The notes under the pieces were generated by a model. The model saw only the letters and a list, made by a program, of their open reading frames with translations, searched no databases and had not been told where the DNA came from. 11,941 bases of DNA from an uncultured Eubacteriales bacterium (lineage in GTDB: Bacteria > Bacillota > Clostridia > Christensenellales > CAG-138): contig URFJ01000057.1 in assembly GCA_900547135.1 (NCBI GenBank), positions 1-11,941 on the forward strand, given 5' to 3'. The position numbers and the translations under genes were made by a program. This document shows positions 1 to 6,797 of this stretch, in pieces (position 1 is the stretch's first letter; each line of letters opens with the position of its first letter).

Positions 1-160
1 TATCACGGACGCGACGCTGATAATCAGGCACATTGTGGGGCTGGAGCAGCTACATGGCGACGCGCTTACTGCGGCGAATATAAACGGTGACGCCAATATC
101 AATATGGCTGACGCTACCGTATTGATAAGGGCGATCTTAGGTCTTGAATCCATTATATAA
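1..160 (+). CDS. C-terminal end of a dockerin-domain protein (partial, 5' end outside window)
   Basis: The frame starting at base 2 is open from the window edge to a TAA at 158-160, giving 52 residues. They look like a type I dockerin: a helix ending in IIRHIVGLE, then a second calcium-loop-like segment NINGDANINMAD followed by the helix TVLIRAILGLE, and then the stop. The loop fits the family pattern D-x-N-G-D-x-x-x-N-x-x-D, except that the first Asp is Asn. Dockerins usually sit at the C-terminus of secreted glycoside hydrolases or other extracellular proteins and bind cohesin modules on scaffoldins or the cell surface. The catalytic part is outside the window, so the substrate is unknown. 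A terminator-like hairpin follows at 188-230. The dockerin call is fairly secure; the identity of the whole protein is not. Confidence 0.8.
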   Translation, partial: ITDATLIIRHIVGLEQLHGDALTAANINGDANINMADATVLIRAILGLESII

Positions 161-187
161 TAATATTTATTCTTAAAGGGCAAACCT

Positions 188-230
188 TGGGCGCGCCCCT
201 ATAAAAAAGGAGGCGGCGCCCATCTTTTTT
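188..230 (+). terminator. Rho-independent terminator of the dockerin gene
   Basis: TGGGCGC (188-194) pairs with GCGCCCA (216-222). The stem can extend inward through CCCCT/AGGAGG with a small bulge, and ATCTTTTTT follows at 222-230. It lies 27 nt after the TAA of the dockerin gene and before the next gene, so it should end the upstream transcript. Confidence 0.75.
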
Positions 231-256
231 GTAGTGTTACGCCGCAATAAAAAATA

Positions 257-265
257 TGTTATATT
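257..265 (+). promoter_or_regulatory. Possible extended -10 promoter for the DUF975 gene
   Basis: TGTTATATT (257-265) matches an extended -10 element (TGn plus a TATAAT-like hexamer) in an AT-rich stretch after the terminator at 188-230. I see no convincing -35 at 16-18 nt upstream, so this is a weak call. An independent promoter is expected here because the preceding gene has its own terminator. Confidence 0.3.
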
Positions 266-298
266 AATTTATCTAATAATGTTGGGGGGAGAATTTAA

Positions 299-1090
299 AT
301 GAGAATCAGGGCAGACATAAAACGTGACGCCAAGATCGCCTTCAAGTCCAATTACTGGACCAGTGTAGGCACGCCTTTTCTGGTTGGAATTATAGTATCT
401 GTAGCGGCCAGCGCGGCGGCCCTAATTACGGGGGTATTATTCGGCACAAACCTGATATATCTTGCCTATTACGGGGGTGCGGAGCTAGCGGCCACGTTCG
501 GATCGTCGGCGTGGCTGATCTATTTATTGATAGCAGCCGTTCAATTTCCTTTCGCGGTAGGGCTTTCGGCATTCTTTACAGCAAATTACAGGGGAGATAA
601 ACCATCGCTTGATATTGCCTTTGTACGCGCGTTCAGGGATTATGGAAGAAACTTCGGCGGTATGCTGTATATGTACCTGTTTTTGATATTGTGGGCTTTG
701 ATTCCGGCAGGATGTGCAATGCTTATAGCGATCCCTGCGATAGCCCGTTTGGAAACATTAGTTGTATTGGCCATATTGGGATTTTTGGGTTTAATTGTAT
801 CAATAGTGAACCTAATAATAAAAAGCTATGCATACAGCATGACTCGGTATATACTGGCGGATCTTCAGCTGATCAAGGCAAAGGAGGCCGTAAGCATATC
901 TAAAACGATCACAAGAGGCCACTGCGGACAGCTGTTTTTGCTTGACATGAGTTTTATTGGCTGGTGGCTGCTTTCATCTATAACGTTTGGCATCCTTTGG
1001 GTATTCTATGTAGCCCCTTATTATGAGACAGTAAGGGCTGGCTTTTACACTGAGATCAAGGAAGAGGCCAAATTGAAAGGCCTGCTGTAA
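299..1090 (+). CDS. DUF975 family integral membrane protein
   Basis: This 263-residue protein resembles the DUF975 family of Firmicute membrane proteins, whose function is not established. The N-terminus has the family's basic amphipathic start (DIKRDAKIAFKSNYW, residues 6-20). Hydrophobic segments follow at roughly 22-47, 70-93, 120-148, 152-176 and 214-239. The most family-like stretch is the C-terminal half: YSMTRYILAD (179-188), an Ala/Ser-rich helix ending SKTITRGHCGQLFLLD (201-216), then LSFIGWW-like MSFIGWWLL and a terminal APYYETVRAGFY (239-250). There is no signal peptide apart from the first membrane helix. The start is supported by GGGGGGA at 284-290, 8 nt before the ATG. It stands alone between a terminator and the ord promoter, so there is no operon evidence tying it to ornithine metabolism. 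A role in membrane or envelope homeostasis would be a guess. Confidence 0.8.
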   Translation: MRIRADIKRDAKIAFKSNYWTSVGTPFLVGIIVSVAASAAALITGVLFGTNLIYLAYYGGAELAATFGSSAWLIYLLIAAVQFPFAVGLSAFFTANYRGDKPSLDIAFVRAFRDYGRNFGGMLYMYLFLILWALIPAGCAMLIAIPAIARLETLVVLAILGFLGLIVSIVNLIIKSYAYSMTRYILADLQLIKAKEAVSISKTITRGHCGQLFLLDMSFIGWWLLSSITFGILWVFYVAPYYETVRAGFYTEIKEEAKLKGLL

Positions 1091-1127
1091 TTCATAAATC
1101 GGGAATATGTGAGCGGATATGAGGTAA

Positions 1128-1165
1128 AGGACGGCAGGGGGATAACTATTGCCCTTTGCCGTCCT
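1128..1165 (+). terminator. Strong hairpin after the DUF975 gene, probable weak terminator
   Basis: AGGACGGCA (1128-1136) pairs perfectly with TGCCGTCCT (1157-1165), and inner GGG/CCC pairs are possible around an ATAACTATT loop. What follows is ATATATATGCGTTTA rather than a clean T-run, so termination may be partial. It lies between the DUF975 stop (1090) and the ord promoter (1186), which is the expected place for a terminator. Confidence 0.5.
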
Positions 1166-1185
1166 ATATATATGCGTTTATGCAC

Positions 1186-1214
1186 TTCAAAACGCAAATA
1201 TGCTGTGCTATAAT
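1186..1214 (+). promoter_or_regulatory. Sigma-A-type promoter of the ornithine operon
   Basis: A consensus -10 TATAAT lies at 1209-1214 and is preceded directly by TGC (1206-1208), making it an extended -10. A -35-like TTCAAA (1186-1191, 4 of 6 matches to TTGACA) sits 17 nt upstream. Transcription should start near 1220-1222, giving a leader of about 30 nt that carries GGAGG at 1235-1239 before the ord ATG at 1252. The short leader leaves no room for a riboswitch downstream of the start site. Confidence 0.65.
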
Positions 1215-1251
1215 GCGGATATAACAAATATTTTGGAGGCTGATATTAAAT

Positions 1252-2301
1252 ATGGATAATGTAAAGGTAGCGATCTGGGGATTTGGCGCTATGGGTTCAG
1301 GCATAGCGAAAGTGCTGCTCAACAAGCGCGGCGTAGATATTACAGGGGTGTGCGATATTCATCCGGAACGTGCTGGCAAGAGCATATTTAACGTTCTTGG
1401 GATGGAGCGGGGCGAAAAAAAGGATGTAGTGATCATGCCCGACATAGAGGACGTGGTAAAAGGAAAGAATTGTGATATATGCGTCATCGCTACTGATTCA
1501 TTTACTAAAAAAGCATTCCCAAAAATTAAATATATTGTACAGCAGGGTGTAAATGTAGTTTCAACAGCCGAGGAAATGAGTTATCCAAAGGCTCAGGAGC
1601 CGGAACTTGCCCGCGAGATGGATGAGCTGGCTAAAAAATATGGCGTATCCATACTCGGCACAGGAATCAATCCGGGGCTTATGATGGATCTGCTGGCTAT
1701 ATGCCTTTCGGGCTGTATGACAAATGTAGAATCCGTAACCTGTAAGAGGGTTAACAGCCTTTCGCCGTTTGGCCCTGCTGTAATGGAGGAACAGGGCGTT
1801 GGGCTTTCGGTGGACAGCTTTATGAAAGGCGTTGGCAACGGATCGCTTGCAGGGCACGTAGGCTTTGCCGAGTCGATTGGCATGATAGCGGAGGCGCTTG
1901 GATGGAACGTTGAAAAATTTGAGCAGCAGATGAAGCCTATAGTTACTAGCGTTGACCGTAAATCGCCCTATGGCTTTGCGTCGGCGGGCGATGTAGCGGG
2001 GGTTAATATGACTGGCCAGGGCTATGTGGACGGCGAAGTGCGGATAGATATGTACCATCCGCAGCAGATTGAACCCGAGATTGAAGGTACCCATACAGGC
2101 GATTATATAACGCTAAAAGGCACGCCGGAGGTAAATATGGCTATCAAGCCTGAGGTTGACGGGGGGATAGGGACAATAGCGATGTGTGTAAACATGATCC
2201 CACATGTTATCAATGCCAGACCGGGATTAAAGACCATGCTCGACCTTCCCGTACCTAGGGCGATAATGGGAGATTTCAGGGATTATATAGAAAATAATTA
2301 A
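1252..2301 (+). CDS. ord: 2,4-diaminopentanoate dehydrogenase
   Basis: This enzyme (349 aa) oxidatively deaminates (2R,4S)-2,4-diaminopentanoate at C4 with NAD(P)+, giving 2-amino-4-oxopentanoate and ammonia. It is a cytoplasmic step in clostridial ornithine fermentation. The N-terminal Rossmann motif GFGAMGSG is at residues 10-17, and the second strand ends in an acidic residue (VCDIHPER, D35), which is more typical of NAD than NADP use. The fold is that of dihydrodipicolinate-reductase-like dehydrogenases, with GTGINPG at 136-142 and HVGFAESIGM at 202-211. The length and the opening VKVAIWGFGAMGSG match Ord proteins as I know them. The ATG is preceded by GGAGG at 1235-1239; the 12-nt spacing is slightly long. 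It is the first gene after a good promoter, and the next genes are ortA and ortB, which use its product. The coenzyme preference is inference. Confidence 0.92.
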   Translation: MDNVKVAIWGFGAMGSGIAKVLLNKRGVDITGVCDIHPERAGKSIFNVLGMERGEKKDVVIMPDIEDVVKGKNCDICVIATDSFTKKAFPKIKYIVQQGVNVVSTAEEMSYPKAQEPELAREMDELAKKYGVSILGTGINPGLMMDLLAICLSGCMTNVESVTCKRVNSLSPFGPAVMEEQGVGLSVDSFMKGVGNGSLAGHVGFAESIGMIAEALGWNVEKFEQQMKPIVTSVDRKSPYGFASAGDVAGVNMTGQGYVDGEVRIDMYHPQQIEPEIEGTHTGDYITLKGTPEVNMAIKPEVDGGIGTIAMCVNMIPHVINARPGLKTMLDLPVPRAIMGDFRDYIENN

Positions 2302-2379
2302 AATATATATGGCGGTCACAAGCATTCAATGAGGCGCGGACGGTTTGTTTACCCAGCTATTTAGATGCCGTGGCCGATC

Positions 2380-2385
2380 AGGAGG
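2380..2385 (+). promoter_or_regulatory. Ribosome binding site fixing the ortA start
   Basis: AGGAGG lies 6 nt before the ATG at 2392. An in-frame ATG at 2365 lies upstream of this site, would place it inside the coding region, and has no Shine-Dalgarno sequence of its own. The start at 2392 is therefore preferred. Confidence 0.85.
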
Positions 2386-2391
2386 CAATTT

Positions 2392-2697
2392 ATGGCAAAA
2401 AAAGGCGATTGGGCGCAGATTCATTCAATAGTGCTACAGCCGGGCGAACGCGCCGCGGGCGTACCCGAGGATACTGCTAAGGCGCCGCTTGAAATGTGGG
2501 TAAAAGGATACCTTGTTTCCGACGCGTCCATTGGTGATACCGCGGAGGTTATTACCAGAACGGGCAGGCGGTCGAGCGGTGTGCTGGTGGATGAGGCCCC
2601 ATATTTTAATCATGGCTTTGGCGTTTTGATTCCCGAAATACTTAGGATAGGGGACATGGTGCGTGAAATAACCTTCGGAGGCGGCATCGATGAATAA
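2392..2697 (+). CDS. ortA: 2-amino-4-oxopentanoate thiolase, alpha subunit
   Basis: This is the small subunit (101 aa) of the two-part thiolase that cleaves 2-amino-4-oxopentanoate with CoA to acetyl-CoA and D-alanine. The protein begins MAKKGDWAQIHSIVL and continues through VPEDT (24-28), PLEMWVKGYL (32-41) and a C-terminal region ending RIGDMVREITFGGG. These are recognisable OrtA landmarks. An upstream in-frame ATG at 2365 would add nine residues (MPWPIRRQF) but is rejected because AGGAGG at 2380-2385 sits ideally for the 2392 start. The 90 nt between ord and ortA hold no terminator that I can see, so co-transcription is likely. The last 8 nt overlap the start of ortB, the partner subunit, which suggests translational coupling. 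No catalytic residue can be named from sequence; the PLP site is in OrtB. Confidence 0.9.
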   Translation: MAKKGDWAQIHSIVLQPGERAAGVPEDTAKAPLEMWVKGYLVSDASIGDTAEVITRTGRRSSGVLVDEAPYFNHGFGVLIPEILRIGDMVREITFGGGIDE

Positions 2698-4096
2698 GGA
2701 TAGTAGCTATGGAGCGGTGATGGCGCGAAAAAATGAAATAATGCGCTCGGCTGTCGGGATGGACTATTCTAAGTTTGAGAGCGGTTCCATTGCATTCGAT
2801 TACGAAGGAATGATGGCGGCTACGGGTTATACGCTTGACGAGATAATACGTATACAGCGCATGTTCTCCGTAGGTAACACCCCTTTGATAGAGCTTAAAA
2901 ACCTGACCGCGCTCGCGAGAAAGCTTGCGCCCAGGGGCAAGGGCGCGCGGATATTCATAAAGGACGAGGCCTGTAATCCCTCTGGCAGCTTCAAGGCGCG
3001 CCGTTCGGCGACCAGCGTATATCAGGCTAAAAAACAGGGCTATAAGGGCGTAATAGCGGCAACCAGCGGAAACTATGGGGCGGCCGTGGCCTCTCACGCG
3101 GCTATGGCCGGGCTAAAATGTATTGTTGTGCAGGAATGCTACGATTCGCATGGGGTGGGCCAGCCCGAAATTATAGAAAAGGCACGCAAGTGCGAGGCGC
3201 TTGGCGCTGAGGTTATACAGCTAACCGTGGGGCCGGAGCTGTTCTATATGTTCCTGATCCTGCTTGAGGAAACGGGATATTTTAACGCATCACTGTATAC
3301 CCCGTTTGGAATAGCAGGCATAGAGACGCTTGGCTTTGAGATTGCCAACCAGTTCAGGGAGCGTGTAGGAAGGGATCCGGACGCCGTTGTGTGCACTAAC
3401 GCCGGCGGAGGCAACCTTACCGGTACGGCAAGGGGCTTAAGCAAGGCCGGCTGCCAGGCAAGGATCATAGGCGCAAGCGTGAATCTAAAGGGGCTACATA
3501 TGGCGTCGGACGAACAGTTTAATAAAAAGTCGTTCACCACCGGCCATACGGGGTTTGGCATACCCTTTGCAACCAATCCCGATAGGTCGGACGTCCCAAG
3601 AAGCGCTGGCAGGCCGCTGAGGTACATGGACCGGTATGTAACGGTTACGCAGGGCAACGTATTTTATATTACCGAGACGCTTGCGTCGCTTGAGGGCCTG
3701 GAAAAGGGGCCGGCGGGAAATACCGCGCTGGCGGCGGCGTTTAGGATAGCACAGGACATGGATGAGGACCAGTGCATCGTCGTACAGGAAACCGAATATA
3801 CAGGAGCGGGCAAACACATCAATCCGCAGCTTTCGTTTGCAAGGAATAACGGCATAGAGGTGCGCTTTGGAAACCCTCGGGAGGAGGTTCCCGGAAGGAA
3901 CATAATCCTTCCGGAGCACCCAGGCCTGATAGACGTCGTGGATGTGGACCTTGACCATATGCGCAGATCGCTTATACGCAACGCGGTCAACTCTAACGGC
4001 GGAAAATATAATGACAATGATATAGATTACCTGGCCGAGGAAACGGGGACCGACAGGACCTACGTACTGGCCGCAATAGAAAACTTAGGGAGATAG
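2690..4096 (+). CDS. ortB: 2-amino-4-oxopentanoate thiolase, beta subunit (PLP enzyme)
   Basis: This is the large, PLP-binding subunit (468 aa) of the thiolase that makes acetyl-CoA and D-alanine from 2-amino-4-oxopentanoate. It has the fold type II (threonine-synthase/tryptophan-synthase-beta-like) layout. VGNTPLIEL is at residues 61-69. The PLP lysine is K102 in NPSGSFKARR (96-105). SGNYG (126-130) is the expected substrate/cofactor loop, and the glycine-rich phosphate-binding loop AGGGNLTG is at 238-245. A distinctive block before that, QECYDSHGVGQPEI (148-161), separates it from ordinary threonine synthase and matches my memory of OrtB. The start overlaps the ortA stop (ATGAATAA), with GGAGG at 2679-2683. 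The gene ends 10 nt before oraS. Threonine synthase would be the alternative by fold alone, but the ortA partner and the operon make OrtB much more likely. Confidence 0.92.
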   Translation: MNKDSSYGAVMARKNEIMRSAVGMDYSKFESGSIAFDYEGMMAATGYTLDEIIRIQRMFSVGNTPLIELKNLTALARKLAPRGKGARIFIKDEACNPSGSFKARRSATSVYQAKKQGYKGVIAATSGNYGAAVASHAAMAGLKCIVVQECYDSHGVGQPEIIEKARKCEALGAEVIQLTVGPELFYMFLILLEETGYFNASLYTPFGIAGIETLGFEIANQFRERVGRDPDAVVCTNAGGGNLTGTARGLSKAGCQARIIGASVNLKGLHMASDEQFNKKSFTTGHTGFGIPFATNPDRSDVPRSAGRPLRYMDRYVTVTQGNVFYITETLASLEGLEKGPAGNTALAAAFRIAQDMDEDQCIVVQETEYTGAGKHINPQLSFARNNGIEVRFGNPREEVPGRNIILPEHPGLIDVVDVDLDHMRRSLIRNAVNSNGGKYNDNDIDYLAEETGTDRTYVLAAIENLGR

Positions 4097-4106
4097 AGGA
4101 GGCGCT

Positions 4107-4475
4107 ATGAAGAGGAACGACGATTTTGAAAAACGGCGGGAGCCCCTTGCGGGCCTCAGCGACAGGGAGCTTGAGGATAGATTTTGGAAACTTGCAGACA
4201 GGCTTGTTGACCCGCTACTAAAGATGGGCTACGAGTATACCTCTCCTTCTATTGAACGTTCGGTATTGTTAAGAATGGGCTTTTCATCCATAGAGGCCAA
4301 AGCCATAGTGGATGGCTGCGTGGAGAGGAACCTTATTGAGCATGGTGCGGGCAATGTTATTTACCGTCTTGCCAAATCAAAGGGAATTGGCATAAGGGAC
4401 GCGGGACTTGCCCTGTTCGGCGGAAAACTATGGGACGATACCGAAGCGCTATTTAAGGAGGTTAACGGCATATGA
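4107..4475 (+). CDS. oraS: D-ornithine 4,5-aminomutase, S (small) subunit
   Basis: This 122-residue protein is the small subunit of the adenosylcobalamin- and PLP-dependent mutase that converts D-ornithine to (2R,4S)-2,4-diaminopentanoate. The length is almost the same as known OraS proteins (about 120 residues). Recognisable stretches are ELEDRFWKLADRLVDPLL (21-38), YTSPSIERSVLLRMGFSS (44-61) and GAGNVIYRLAK (80-90). There is no cofactor motif, as expected, since both cofactors sit in OraE. AGGAGG (4097-4102) lies 4 nt before the ATG and directly after the ortB stop. Its stop overlaps the oraE start by 4 nt (ATGA), consistent with 1:1 coupled synthesis of the two subunits. Confidence 0.92.
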   Translation: MKRNDDFEKRREPLAGLSDRELEDRFWKLADRLVDPLLKMGYEYTSPSIERSVLLRMGFSSIEAKAIVDGCVERNLIEHGAGNVIYRLAKSKGIGIRDAGLALFGGKLWDDTEALFKEVNGI

Positions 4476-6697
4476 GCGAATACACACTTGACCCTGGCAA
4501 GCCCATAGGCGTTGAGGAAATTCTCCGCGACCTTGAAAGCTACAGACCACGCAGGCGGGGCTGGACATGGCGTAAACCAGTAAAAGAACTGAAGATGGGG
4601 CCGTTTGAATATCGCGATTGTACGGATCCGCTTAAAGACGGCGTTCCGCTTCCGCCGGCGCATTACTTTTCAGATATCGATCCTCAGCCCACGCCGGTTA
4701 TAACCACGGAAATAGCTTCGGGTCGGTTCGAGGACGATATAAGGCGCATGAGGATGGCCGCCCACCATGGCGCGGACCATATAATGGTTATAAGAACGGC
4801 GGGCCAGTCGCACTTTGACGGGCTTATAGAGGGCACGCCGCAGGGAATGGGCGGAGTGCCGATCACCAGAAAGCAGGTCAGGGCGCAGAGAAAGGCCCTG
4901 GACATGATTGAGGACGAGGTAGGCAGGCCTATTAACTATCATTCGTATGTATCGGGCGTAGCCGGCCCGGACATAGCCGTGATGTTTGCCGAGGAGGGCG
5001 TAAACGGCGTACACCAGGACCCGCAGTATAACGTAATTTACAGGAATATAAACATGGCGCGTTCCTTCGTCGACGCCTGTGAATCCAAGAAACTGATTGC
5101 GTGGGCCGGCATGGCGCAGATAGACGGCGCGCATAACGCCAACGCCACGGCGCGGGAGGCGTGGAAGGTAATGCCGGAGCTTATGGTCCAGCACGCCATC
5201 AACGCTATTTTCTCGGCCAGGGTGGGCATCCCCAAGGAGAATATCTGCCTTTCGACAGTCCCACCCACGGCAACGCCCGCGCCATGCGTATACATGGATC
5301 TCCCCTATGCTGTCGCGCTTAGGGATCTGTTCCATGAGTACCGCATGAGGGCCCAGATGAACACAAAATATATCGAGGCCAGCACGCGCGAGGCAACCGT
5401 TACGCATGTGCTCAACATGGTGATATCCAAGCTGACAAGCGCTGACATACAGTCTACCATTACGCCGGACGAGGGCCGAAACGTACCGTGGCATATATAT
5501 AATATTGAGGCGTGCGACACGGCAAAGCAAACGCTTGTGGGGCTTGACGGACTTATGGAGATGGTCGAGCTTAAGGACAGCGGATATCTTCGCGAAAAGG
5601 CCAGGGAGCTCAAGGAGCGCGCGGTGCTGTTTATGGAGGAGATGCTGGAGCTTGGCGGCTATTTTGCGGCCGTTGAGGAGGGCTTCTTCGTTGACTCGGG
5701 TATATATCCAGAGAGAAACGGCGACGGCATAGTAAGAAACCTGTCCGGAGGCATAGGCGCGGGAACGATATTCAAGCGCAGCAAGGATTATATGGCCCCT
5801 GTAACCGCTCATTACGGATACAACAACGTTGAGCAGTATGGCAAGGAATTCGCCGATAATCCGTCCGCGCTGATAGGCGGATGCACGCTTGAACGCCCTG
5901 AAAAGATCGTCTATATTGACGAGCTGGACGAAGAGGACAATGTAATCAGGCGTATGGCCGACGTGGAAGAATTCAAGCCTGGCAGCGGCAAACTCCGTCC
6001 TGAGATGGAATGGCTTGCCGACGGCACGGTCATGCTAACGATGTTTTTCCCTGCGGAGAAGCGCATAGCGGAGGCAGCGGCGCTGGAGGTTGCGCGCCGG
6101 ATGAACCTGGTTGAATGCGAGATAATAAACCGCGAGGTAATGCATAGGGCCGAGGGTACGAGAATCGAGGTTAAGGGCAAGGTTCCGTTTGCCATTGACG
6201 TTGATAAGCTCGTTATACCAAAGGAGCCGGAAACCCTAAGCGACGATGAAATAAGGGAATCCATATCAAACAGGCCTATGCGCATAGTCTGCGGCACGGT
6301 AGGGGAGGATGAGCATTCCGTAGGGCTTCGTGAGATAATTGATATAAAGCATGGCGGCATTGAGAAATATGGAATCAGCGTTACCTATCTTGGCACGTCC
6401 GTACCGCCTGAAAAGCTGGTAAACGCTGCGATAGAGCTTGATGCGGACGCTATACTTGCCTCTACAATAATCAGTCATGATGATATTCATTATAAGAATA
6501 TACAGCGAATCGACCGCATTGCTAAGGAGATGGGAGTGCGCGATAAGCTCATCTTCGTTGCAGGCGGCACCCAGGTAAGTTCGGAGCAGGCGCGCTGCTA
6601 TGGAGCAGACGAAGGGTTTGGCCGCGGCACAAAGGGCGTTCATGTCGCCACATTCCTTGTTAAAAAACGGGCCGAGATGCTTAAAGACAAGGAATAA
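4472..6697 (+). CDS. oraE: D-ornithine 4,5-aminomutase, E (large) subunit, B12- and PLP-dependent
   Basis: This is the catalytic subunit (741 aa), which moves the delta-amino group of D-ornithine to C4 by a radical mechanism using adenosylcobalamin and PLP. The N-terminal ~550 residues form the TIM-barrel part. The C-terminal ~130 residues form the Rossmann-like cobalamin domain, which carries DEHSVG (613-618). This is the DxHxxG motif, with H615 as the cobalt ligand. Eleven residues further on is K626 in DIKHGG, the lysine expected to bind PLP from the neighbouring domain. That H-to-K spacing is the one known for the characterised enzyme (His618/Lys629). The glycine-rich VAGGTQVS (696-703) is the usual nucleotide-tail contact of B12 domains. 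All key residues are present and the length is typical. The start is supported by AAGGAGG at 4455-4461 and the 4-nt overlap with oraS. Large antisense open frames over this gene are shadows. Confidence 0.96.
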   Translation: MSEYTLDPGKPIGVEEILRDLESYRPRRRGWTWRKPVKELKMGPFEYRDCTDPLKDGVPLPPAHYFSDIDPQPTPVITTEIASGRFEDDIRRMRMAAHHGADHIMVIRTAGQSHFDGLIEGTPQGMGGVPITRKQVRAQRKALDMIEDEVGRPINYHSYVSGVAGPDIAVMFAEEGVNGVHQDPQYNVIYRNINMARSFVDACESKKLIAWAGMAQIDGAHNANATAREAWKVMPELMVQHAINAIFSARVGIPKENICLSTVPPTATPAPCVYMDLPYAVALRDLFHEYRMRAQMNTKYIEASTREATVTHVLNMVISKLTSADIQSTITPDEGRNVPWHIYNIEACDTAKQTLVGLDGLMEMVELKDSGYLREKARELKERAVLFMEEMLELGGYFAAVEEGFFVDSGIYPERNGDGIVRNLSGGIGAGTIFKRSKDYMAPVTAHYGYNNVEQYGKEFADNPSALIGGCTLERPEKIVYIDELDEEDNVIRRMADVEEFKPGSGKLRPEMEWLADGTVMLTMFFPAEKRIAEAAALEVARRMNLVECEIINREVMHRAEGTRIEVKGKVPFAIDVDKLVIPKEPETLSDDEIRESISNRPMRIVCGTVGEDEHSVGLREIIDIKHGGIEKYGISVTYLGTSVPPEKLVNAAIELDADAILASTIISHDDIHYKNIQRIDRIAKEMGVRDKLIFVAGGTQVSSEQARCYGADEGFGRGTKGVHVATFLVKKRAEMLKDKE

Positions 6698-6723
6698 AAC
6701 AGACTGGCCGCTATAGCAAATTA

Positions 6724-6775
6724 ATGGGCGCTAAGCCGTGAAGCACGTGCTTGGCCATGCGCCCATGTCATTTTT
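6724..6775 (+). terminator. Hairpin with short T-run between oraE and the reactivase gene (possible attenuator)
   Basis: ATGGGCGC (6724-6731) pairs with GCGCCCAT (6759-6766). Inside, GCC (6735-6737) can pair with GGC (6753-6755), and the apex is the palindrome AAGCACGTGCTT (6741-6752). TTTTT follows at 6771-6775, separated from the stem by four bases. It lies in the 100-nt gap after oraE. Since the downstream genes belong to the same pathway, partial termination or an mRNA stability/processing element is more plausible than a full stop. Confidence 0.5.
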
Positions 6776-6797
6776 ATAGATTGATGGAAATACTGAA

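Noticed and set aside
1091..1251. Possible B12 riboswitch ahead of a B12-dependent pathway
   Set aside because: The gap is 161 nt, the promoter sits only about 30 nt before the ord ribosome binding site region, and I see no B12-box or the multi-helix layout. The one hairpin (1128-1165) lies upstream of the predicted transcription start.
1561..2094. 177-codon open frame on the minus strand
   Set aside because: It is a shadow of ord, with no ribosome binding site logic and no recognisable domain.
2690..4096. Threonine synthase
   Set aside because: The fold type II PLP motifs fit, but the ortA overlap, the QECYDSHGVGQPEI block and the pathway context point to the thiolase beta subunit.
4670..5812. 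380-codon open frame on the minus strand
   Set aside because: It lies wholly within oraE, whose motifs are intact. The translation is rich in Arg, His and Tyr with no family resemblance, as expected for an antisense shadow.
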